Assembly (NCBI GenBank): GCA_026168455.1
Contig: CM047426.1
Span: forward strand, 45,154,307-45,218,306
Length of the DNA stretch: 64,000 nt
Direction: 5' to 3'
Origin: Theocolax elegans
Lineage: Eukaryota; Arthropoda; Insecta; Hymenoptera; Cerocephalidae
Shown here: positions 55,740 to 64,000 of the stretch, in pieces
Layout of the letters: every line of letters starts with the position of its first letter
How positions within the stretch are numbered: the stretch's first letter is position 1
Translations under genes and position numbers: made by a program
The notes under the pieces: generated by a model
Told to the model about the DNA's origin: nothing
Database searches by the model: none
What the model saw: only the letters and a program-made list of their open reading frames with translations

Positions 55740-57356
55740 TCATTTTTTAATCACGATATTACTGCTCTTACCGAAACCTTCCTCACAGAGCTGGACTCCT
55801 CCAACATGCTAGGCCTTGCTAATTAATTGATGTTAGGTTTGTAGCTCACTCTGACCGATTATTTTCCAACTCCCCGGAGTTTATGATTATTCAAATATAC
55901 AGTACGACTATTTCGCTGCTCTTCTGTGTGGTTTATACGAGACCCACTGCGGCCTACCCATCAGAATCTTTTGATTCTCATACTTGCGACCAGGTTGTTG
56001 TCACTGGAAACTTTAACATCAATATGTGTATTGAAGATGGTTTGTCCGCCATGTTCGAGTCCTATTTAGATACACTAAACCTGTTTCTGATTAAATGAGA
56101 CCCTACTCATCATGCTCATTCGTCTACTCATTCATCTCATACATGGCTCGACCTGTTCATTGTGCGTAATTTCCCTCCAGCTTATAAATATACTATATTC
56201 TTCGTGCCCTTCGCATCAGGGCACGACTCCATTACCCCCTCACAAAATCTTGTGAAACCACCGCTATCATCATCACCATTAAAGACTTCAATAAATCATG
56301 AATCACCCCATCCATAAAACGTAACATTAAGGCACGTAATATGGCATACAGGAGGTACTTGTCCTCTAACCAGAGCTCTGATTATTTTACTTTTAAAGAA
56401 CTTCATAATTTAGTCAGTTACTCGATAGACTCGAGTAAATTTATGCATTACAATAATAGAATTATATCTGCATCTAACTCTTCAAATCTGCAGAAGGAGC
56501 TCAGGAGCATGGGTCTTGCTACTAAACCTACTCCATCGCCTCTCAACGTCTTCTCACTCGATCAACTACATCAACTCCATATTCATTACGCATCTATTTC
56601 CTACCCAGCTCTACTCATTTCACCTCCACTCAGCTTCATTCATTTATTTCATCCTCAGATATTTTACCTTCTTTCTACCCTCTAACTTCTATACACTTTA
56701 CCCTACTACCCCTCATAACGTCTTCTCAACTGTCTCCAGGACTACCTCTAAAGCTACGGGTCATGATGGAATCTCCGTTCCAATGTTGAAGCTTCTAGGC
56801 GAGCTCGGCCTGGCTTGGCACATCCAGGGGATTCCGAAGGATAGTGTCCTGGACCTGTTACTATTTTCGATTTTTATTAACGACCTACCGCGAGTCTTAA
56901 ACTATTCTAATCACATGATTTTTGCGGATGACACCCAGATCTACCACTCATTCTACCCTGCAGCAAATGCGGTGGATAACTGGGTGAGGTCGAATGGATT
57001 GAGATTGAACGTTAAAACGACGAAGGTGATAATCTTGGGTAGTCAGGTCTTCATTTCACGAATAGACCTGGGCACTGCCCCGAAAGTTTTAATAGATAGT
57101 AATTTTCTTAATTATGAGTCAGAAATCAAATCGCTAGGAGTTTAGATAACATCAGTCAGTGTCCCGGCGTGCTGATGGGGTCCTTCACTCCTTAAGATTC
57201 TTTAAGCGTGCGCTTTCGCGTCAGAATAGGAAGAGTCTTGACGAGGCGCTTGTTTTCCCGCATTTTGACTACGCGTGTGCGGTCTTTAACGACCTGGATG
57301 GCACTAAGAATTTAAAACTCCAGCGCTTACTAAACGCGTGCGTGCGCTTTGTGTGA
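55740..57356 (+). pseudogene. LINE ORF2 remnant
   Basis: Endonuclease: DITALTETFLTELDSS, VVYTRPTAAYPSESF and VVTGNFNINM (GDLNID equivalent, with D lost). RT: TSKATGHDGISVPMLKLL, then a deletion straight to [20 protein letters not shown] and FADDTQIYHSF. C-terminal: VIILGSQVFISRIDL, FPHFDYACAVFNDLDG and LQRLLNACVRFV followed by TGA. Many stops. Older than LINE 1. Confidence 0.75.
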
Positions 57357-57779
57357 GGGAACATTCCCTGGCGTGAGCATGTCACACCTTATCGTATCAA
57401 GCTGAGGTGGCTGTCTGGCTTTAAATTTAAGTTGCGTAAGTTTTTTCTTCGCGAGACAATTAGTTTATAAGTAGTTTAGGGTTTTAGTCTCTTTTTTTTA
57501 TTTTACTTATTTTTTGTTGTTTTTATGTGTTATTTATTATTTAAGGGTTAGATTAGTTTTAACTGCGTGACACACCGGACTTCTGTCCGGTTTGCAATGG
57601 GTTAATTTATTACGCATCTTTCTTTGTAATTTATTTTATCCTGTATGGCTTTGGCCAATTAGGACCTTGAGTCCTTGGACAAAAAATATTATCTCTCTTT
57701 CTCTCTCTCTCTCTCTCTCTTAGTCAATAAACAATTTAATACAAATAAATAAAGTTTCGGTCAATACATCTATCAGTCG

Positions 57780-57870
57780 ATAGAAAGAGAGGTAGATAGA
57801 TAGATAGATATTTATTTGCAACCTTGGGGTATAACCCTATCTGGTTGGTTTGATTTACAATATGATAACA
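57780..57870 (-). mobile_element. LINE-type 3' end, minus strand (LINE 5)
   Basis: Reading minus: GATAGGGTTATACCCCAAGG, GCAAATAAATATCTATCTATC, then CTCTCTTTC. The hairpin GGGTTATACCC plus AATAAA plus TATC repeats mirror the ends of LINEs 1 and 2. The upstream body is not LINE coding. Confidence 0.5.
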
Positions 57871-57981
57871 AATAATAAAATAAAAGTAATTGTAAATACA
57901 AAAACAATTAACATTGATTGTCGCATACTACTTTTGAGCTTGACAGGCAGACTTGGGCTCATCGCGTAGTCGCGGAGGGCC

Positions 57982-58360
57982 TTATCGTTGCCCCTGCTCC
58001 GTCGTTGTAGGCTGTGCCCGTGTTTGCGCCTGCTCTCTGCGGTCTGCGTCACTTTTTATGCCTTCACGCTTTGTCGCTTCTTTACTACTATGTTTTTTTG
58101 CGTATATGCTTTGTTTTACCACTAATTGTATTGCGTCTATTTGTAACATACTTTTTAAATTATTGCCATCAAATTCAGACACTAAATTTGCTACATCTTT
58201 CAATGGTAGTCTAAGTGGATTCTCATAATCTGCGACTATTTTATTCGACGGAAATAAATTTACAGAATCTACTGTATTATTTGTTTTTTAATTATTTAAA
58301 GTGTTAAAAGGTGCAAAATCAATTAAATTATTGTTTAAACTCTCTTGATATTGATCTAAT
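57982..58360 (-). pseudogene. Unidentified Asn/Lys-rich ORF
   Basis: Minus strand gives LLLDQYQESLNNNLIDFAPF, a stop, then NPLRLPLKDVANLVSEFDGN and SMLQIDAIQLVVKQSIYAKK, ending at 57982 in a basic, Gln/Arg-rich tail. The protein-like segment ahead of VSEFDGN recalls gag N-termini of LTR elements, but I cannot assign it. Confidence 0.3.
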
Positions 58361-58379
58361 AATAACACAGGCACACAAA

Positions 58380-58925
58380 AAAAGTGGCAAGACCCAGAGA
58401 GTAGAGGTATTATTTCTTATGTATTTTGACGCGCTGAAACCGAATCCGGGCGCAGAATTGCTCTAGAAACCTTCATTTTTTTAAATGAAGAAAAACCACC
58501 TGAAAAATCGGAAAATCCAATTTTTAGAAAGGAAAAAGTGGGTGAGTGTTCAGTGTAATAGATTAGAAAATTTGAAACACACTAAAATATCATTTCTCGT
58601 GTATTTTGACATGCTGAAACTGAATCTGGAGTTTATTTTACACGTAAGCTCTTTAAATTTTGAAAATATGCTAGAAAACTGTGAAAATTGCTAAAAATTG
58701 TGAACATTTGCATTGAAGAATCCGCATTTATTAGGCAATAAATTTTTTTGAACTTATAACATGCATGATTTTTATATATTTTGATGCGCTGAAACCAAAT
58801 TTAGAGTCTATTTTACTCGTAAGGTGAAATTGTAAAAAACCATGAGAAATCTCAAAAAAATCCTAAAATTTATTTTTTATTTAAATTTATTTCATTTATT
58901 AAAATACATTTTTTGTGATTTCATG
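58380..58925. repeat. Degenerate ~180 bp tandem repeat
   Basis: Three to four units, each with GTATTTTGAYRYGCTGAAAC followed by an AATCTGGAG/TTTTACTCGTAAG block, at about 58420, 58600, 58775 and 58940. They directly follow the 3' end of the multicopy-family gene. Confidence 0.65.
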
Positions 58926-58927
58926 AT

Positions 58928-60493
58928 TCATGTTTTTTTGTGTATTTCGATATGTTTAATCTGATTGAAAAAAAAAGAAACTGACTTTGGAGAATTACTG
59001 TGTTTTAAAATATAAAACCTCAACATTGTAGCAGTTTTCTCACACTTTTGCTCGCTTGTACCGAACTCTGCTATCTTCAAACATCCTATGCAGCGGATTT
59101 CTTTTCCTTTTTTCCCCTTTGCCTTGGTTTCTCTTTTCAGCATCCACCAAAAATCTGCCATCATATTAACATCCCACTTTCCTTGGTAGCGACGTTCCAT
59201 TTCCTTGATATCCTGGGAAAATCGTTCACCATGTTCTTCGCTGTAGTTTCCAAGGTTCGCTGGAAAGTAGTCCAGGTACGAGTGCAAGAAATGCAATTTC
59301 AAGTTCATCAAGCAGCCTAACTGCTCGTAACTTTTCAATATTTTCTCAACAATGTTTTGGTAATCCTCACTTTTATGATTACCCAAAAAGTTTTGAGCAA
59401 CTTTTTTGAAGCCTAGCCATGCTTCTTTTTCATCGTTGGCATTTTTGTAATAAATGTATCATCGTTAAACATAATGCGAATTTGAGGACCGTCAAAAATG
59501 CCTTCTCTTAGTTTGGCATTGCTTATTTCTGGAAACTTTTCTCCTAAGTATTCAAAGCAGTCACCATATTTGTCCAAAGCTTTAACAAATTGTTTCATGA
59601 GACCTAATTTAATGTGAAGTGGTGGAAGCAGAATAATTGATGAATCAACTAAAGATATGCGAATGATGTTCTTCGATCCGGGTTTAAAGTCTGTTCTTTC
59701 CGGCCATATCTTCTGTACGTAATGACTATCTCTAGCTCTCCTATCCCATAGACATAAGAAACATGGAAATTTTGTAAAATCTGACTGCTGTCCAAGAAGG
59801 ATGGTTATAATCTTAAGACCACCGCAATCTTTCCATTTATGTTCTGCGTATTTAATTTTGTTCAAGACTATTTGTAAGTTCTCATATGTCTCTTTTAGCT
59901 TAGTTGAATGAGCAGTTGGAATGGGCGCAAACGTATTGCCATTTTGGAGAAGAACAGCTATTAAACTACGTTTGGAAGAGTCAATAAACAGTCTCCACTC
60001 TTCAGTTTTATAACAGTTGGGCTTTAATTCATTTATAACTCCTTTTACGTCTGCACAGTATGTCAGTGAGAGCTCTGTATCTTTAGCATACAATTTTCGA
60101 AATTCTTTTTCTCTATTTCGATAAATACAAGATTTCGTTCCTTGTGATAACAAGTGCTTTTTTTAAAACTGCAGCTAGATACTCAGCTCCATCTTTCGGT
60201 AATCCTAAATCTCTTATGAGGTCATTCAACTCTTTCTGATTAAACTTTTCTGGTGATTTGCTCGTTCCATGTGGAATATGCTCATCATCACTTTCACTCG
60301 AACTGTCTCCATTGGAATTTTCATCAATTTGCATTTCTTCTTCAGACAATGAGTTATCAATGTCCATAAGTTCATCGCCCATTTTGGATAAAGTACGTTC
60401 ATAGTGGGGGTAAATTAACGAAAATTTGGCACTTATAGAATTTAAGCGGCACACGTCTCGAGCAATATAAGAAGTTGTATTGTTTTCCAGCAT
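58928..60493 (-). pseudogene. Uncharacterised multicopy arthropod family, full-length copy
   Basis: Three consecutive minus-strand frames: 60493-60113 (acidic start, then FNQKELNDLIRDLGLPKDGA), 60153-59413 (NREKEFRKLY, WRLFIDSSKRSLIAVLL, STKLKETYENLQIVL, FPCFLCLWDRRARDSHYV with a CX2C pair, LLPPLHIKLGLMKQFVKAL), and 59386-58928 (LGCLMNLKLHFLHSYLDYFP, SQDIKEMERRYQGKWDVNMM). Frameshifts near 60140 and 59450 separate them. I recall this family as repeated in many arthropods and associated with mobile DNA; no biochemical role is known to me. A related piece sits in the palindrome arms. Confidence 0.75.
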
Positions 60494-61639
60494 AACGGAA
60501 TCGCATCCGGTGTAATTTTCTTGACTGTAGTTATTGGTTTGTAACTGATTTATTTACTTTTTTCCAAAAAACTTATGATTATATATTTTTCATTCATCTT
60601 ATTATTTAATTTATCCACCTTTTCCGCATATGTTTTCTTTAAAATTACGTACTTTTCTTTAATTTTTTGGAATATATTTTTCTCTTCTATTTTTTTTGTA
60701 CTTCATCTATCAATTTCTTACCAACATTTTGCAGATTTTTCAAAGTTTAAAATAATTGTAAATTTATTTTAAATCTATTGTAGAAAAAAAGTGTTTTTAA
60801 CTACCTTAATAATAGCAGGATAAATACATATTTATGCGTTTATTTTATTTTAATAAAAATGAAAATAATAAACACGTACTTATAAAATAAGTAAATACAG
60901 AAAAATATAAAGAAAGCACTGTAAAATAAGAACTATCATCGTCACCCTTAGAACGATTAAGCGATATTATGTATTGGTTTGCTTTTTTGAAAGCGATGAA
61001 TAACGCCAATTGCGTCCTGTAAAAGTTAAGTTATAAGCTTTATGGAAATGTATTAAAACTGCTAGTAATAACTTTCAATTCATTATTTTAATATATCTAA
61101 TTAAAAATGCTGAAGCTTTAATAATACACTTTATTATTTAATTTAGAAAATAATCATGACATCTATATCGGTTGCAATTTTTATTTTGTTAGTTAAACAA
61201 TGAATTGTACATCATTTTAGATACAAGTTAACAATTATAAATCATCCTTTCTACAAAGCTGTGCAAAGATAATCCCATTACAAAAAAGGAATTGCAACAA
61301 TTTGAAAGTTTTATCGACAACAATACAATTTTTAATGTTAATGAATCCAAGTATAAACGATTTAATATTTGATTAATAAAATGTATAATCAACACTTTAA
61401 CTTGTTTTGCTCCGGCAAAAAATATTTGAACGAAGCAAAATTTATTTTTTTCCCCTTGTATCACAATATATTCATATACATTTTTTTAATAAGAATATAA
61501 AGAAATTGTCACATTATATTTTATTAATTTTTATAACAACTATATAAACTAATTACAATGAATGCTTTATTGTATAACAGCTTTGGGTCTCACCACTGAT
61601 TTGGTCCTGGTTATTCATTAGTTCAAGCCAGAAACTTAC
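60494..61639. other. Unassigned
   Basis: Very AT-rich. No element or gene was recognised. Confidence 0.35.
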
Positions 61640-61744
61640 ATGAATTGCTTCCATAGCGTGAGCATCCGATGTATATCGTATATGTCTTTGAATTGAGCAC
61701 ACGCTCATCCCCTCGCAGTGACTATTCGTAATATAAAAATGCTC
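61640..61744 (-). CDS. Candidate internal exon of an unidentified host gene
   Basis: 105 nt, open in one frame on the minus strand, ending at a strong donor CAT|GTAAGT (61639-61634). It encodes EHFYITNSHCEGMSVCSIQR followed by HIRYTSDAHAMEAIH. Composition is protein-like in an AT-rich setting. The acceptor (TAATAAAG) is weak, so the 5' edge is uncertain. The family is not recognised and no partner exons were found. Confidence 0.35.
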
Positions 61745-62257
61745 CTTTATTATGGAATGTTATATTTTCTTCACTCATCGAATGCGAGTTGAGCGAAATT
61801 AGGGTGAATCTTTTCCAATTTCCAGTTAATTCATATAGTCTCATGTTTGTTTTTCAATTTCAAGAGAAAAATATAAATTAATTTACTTTTCGGTTGTTTT
61901 ATGTCTAAGGCGTACGGTTTTCCTTCTACAATTTGTACACGGTACGCTGATTAAAAAAAAACTATATTTATTTACATTTTTATTTTAAATATTCGAATTC
62001 ACCAATTTTTATTTTTTTTCTGAAGATTAAAAAAAACGATAAAATTATTATTATCACTTGTTAATAATTGCAACCTAAAACAATTGCATTAATAAAATGT
62101 ATGAAAATAAATATTTTTAATATATGCTTTGCTTAACCCACAATACCAGTATAAACTAATAATATTTTTAAAATAATGTTTTATCTATATAAATGTTTAT
62201 CAGTGATAAGCACTATTATCATAGTACCATAAATCTTCCATGGATATTGGTTTTGGA
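61745..62257. other. Unassigned
   Basis: AT-rich, nothing recognisable. Confidence 0.35.
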
Positions 62258-62820
62258 CCCTATCAGCACACAATGTCTTAAAAACGTTTAAATTACGTTG
62301 CGGCAAAAACCTTTAAACGTTAGAATTTAATACTTGAAAAACGTTTGAATTACGTTTAAATTTGGTTAAAATGTCCTCTTTAATTTTAGGAAAGTAATAT
62401 TTTTTAACGTATTTCAAACGTATTTTTAACGTTGGATAAACAAAATTATCTGATGTATATTATTATGGAGCATGCGCAGTTGTTACTTATCAATTGTAAC
62501 TATGCGCAAATGCTATTTTTATATTTATTTATAAATATAAATCATTTATATGTGCAAAAATGACAATTGCGCATAGCTACAATTGATAAGTAACAACTGC
62601 GCATGCTCCATAATAATATACATTGGATAATTTTGTTTATCCAACGTTAAAAATACGTTTGAAATACGTTAAAAAATATTACTTTCCTAAAATTAAAGAG
62701 GACATTTTAACCAAATTTAAACGTATAGTTCAAACGTTTTTCAAGAATTAAATTCTAACGTTTAAAGGTTTTAGCCGCAACGTAATTTAAACGTTTTTAA
62801 GACATTGTGTGCTGATAGGG
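62258..62820. mobile_element. 563 bp foldback element
   Basis: CCCTATCAGCACACAATGTC is mirrored exactly by GACATTGTGTGCTGATAGGG, and arms of about 250 bp pair throughout. The centre is an AT-rich stretch at about 62515-62545. Many AACGTT/ACGTTT motifs lie within the arms. No ORF. Target duplication unclear. Confidence 0.85.
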
Positions 62821-63595
62821 GAGTAATTCAAACGACGGTTACTTTATTTAAATACAGCTATCCGTAAATCAAATTAATCAAAAGTTTTTTACTTTTATAT
62901 GTGGTCATTACAATTAAATATTGGTATCTTGGATAAATTTTATTACAATAAGTACCTGACAGCATTAAATACGAGAGAGATTCATGACAATTTTTTTCCG
63001 GACGCACGTTGCTCCTTCTCTCAGGGTACTTTCACATAAATATTTTTTTCCGAACGGTGGTTCGGAATTTACCCCTTTCAAAAAGAAGACGCAATTGTTG
63101 TAATTATTCTTGTTTATTTAACAAGTTTTTTAGCTTAAGATGACAAATTACATTGGGTTATTATATTATTATAATTATTCTTGTTTATTTTCAATTTTTT
63201 TAGCTTAAGATAACAAATTATATTGGGTTATTATTCGAAATTGAATTCAGTTATTGTAACTAAAAGACACTGAGATAAATAATATTTTATATGGAACTAT
63301 AGGTTTATATTTCATTACCTTAATTAGTAAAAATTGCTTTCAAAATTTGATAAAACATTATGTAAGTACTTTATTGAATTGGCAATTAGAAATGTATTTT
63401 CTAAAAATGATATAAAAATATTATTATTATTTACATTTATTGCAAAAAGATAATCATTCATATTTAAAACATACAATTTATCATGGTTCACGACAGCAAA
63501 GATGATAATGGGATTACACCTTTTTTAAATTACATGTACAATTATTGCATAATTACAAATTTTCTTTTGTTATAATTATATTTATTTTTATTAAC

Positions 63596-63646
<51 letters not shown>

Positions 63647-64000
63647 GCCGCTGTGTATAACAATTTTTCATTGCCCATATATGGGCATATATATTATATA
63701 AATATTTCACCTTTTATCATACTTTTTTTAATAAAACTTTTTATCATATAAATATATACTTGTTTTACAGTTCACTTCCCAAATTCAATCTCATTATATA
63801 AAATAACATCCAATTTTTTCATATCCAAAAATATTGGATCTGTCTGCGTATATTCAGCCATCTGGTGAATTTGTCCTGGCAACAGATGGTTTATAAAAAA
63901 TACAACATACGTATATACACATATATAATTTATCTATAATACCACATGTTTTTCTCAAGATTATTTTTGTATGCAACTTGTGGTTTATTTTCTTGGATCA
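62821..64000. other. Unassigned; small duplications and microsatellite
   Basis: 63105-63235 holds two ~75 bp copies of an ATTCTTGTTTATTT...TTTTAGCTTAAGAT...TTGGGTTATTA unit. 63600-63646 is a CA/TA microsatellite. A short minus-strand open stretch at about 63880-63775 (MAEYTQTDPIFLDMKK) might be coding but lacks firm boundaries. Confidence 0.35.

Larger units (their letters stand above)
55210..57700 (+). mobile_element. LINE 4: internally deleted copy
   Basis: Same family pattern: a GC-rich start, ORF1 N-terminal piece, EN and RT pieces, and a 3' end (TTGAGTCCTTGG...ATATTATCTCTC) running into (TCTC)n at 57690-57720 on the sense strand. Deleted between ORF1 and EN and within RT. Confidence 0.75.

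Overview
The window looks like AT-rich, repeat-dense arthropod nuclear DNA, most likely insect. The evidence is the kind of mobile elements present: Penelope-like retroelements, CR1/L2-like LINEs with an FP25K-like ORF1, Gypsy, hAT, Helitron, and an uncharacterised multicopy family that I recall from arthropod genomes. There is no bacterial gene organisation, CRISPR or rRNA. No complete host gene can be read. Two short, well-bounded open exon candidates (15371-15505 on +, 61640-61744 on -) are the best hints of host coding sequence.

Layout. 157-1503: a Helitron-like non-autonomous element ending in a double GC hairpin and CTAG. 1584-5087: a Penelope-like element (PLE) with ~410 bp inverted terminal repeats, a broken RT, a GIY-YIG endonuclease and hammerhead-like motifs. 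6140-6725: a second PLE 3' end. 9202-10240: a MITE, a Gypsy LTR piece and a Helitron Rep-helicase remnant. 10413-11362: a 950 bp foldback element. 13286-14070: a decayed Gypsy leader. 17.8-19.3 kb: a SINE-like unit, MITEs and minisatellite. 20032-25232: a 2.7 kb palindrome flanked by ~1.2 kb direct repeats. 25.2-27.8 kb: more Helitron and foldback copies and a TA-flanked MITE.

27.9-37.6 kb: CT/GA-rich simple repeats holding three LINE copies. Every LINE here, and two more near 57 kb, has its 3' end joined to pyrimidine (TCTC/TATC) repeats read on its own sense strand. 38.4-42.1 kb: Helitron termini, a Helitron helicase pseudogene interrupted by another repeat, and a PLE terminus.

42122-54403: a 12.3 kb hAT transposon with an 8 bp near-perfect target duplication. 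Its BED-finger exon and catalytic exon are separated by a phase-compatible GT-AG intron, into which a young Gypsy element (44325-51280, 1,074 bp LTRs about 0.8% apart) inserted in the opposite orientation. The hAT in turn split an older Cys-rich reading frame. 55.2-58.4 kb: another LINE and an unknown ORF. 58.4-60.5 kb: a three-piece copy of the uncharacterised arthropod family with a tandem array at its 3' side. 62258-62820: a 563 bp foldback element.

Nearly all coding sequence is pseudogenised by stops or single-base frameshifts. The most interesting signals are the repeated hammerhead-like motifs with a covarying core pair, the consistent LINE/pyrimidine-repeat orientation, the palindrome between direct repeats (real or an assembly foldback), and the datable nest of insertions at 42-55 kb.
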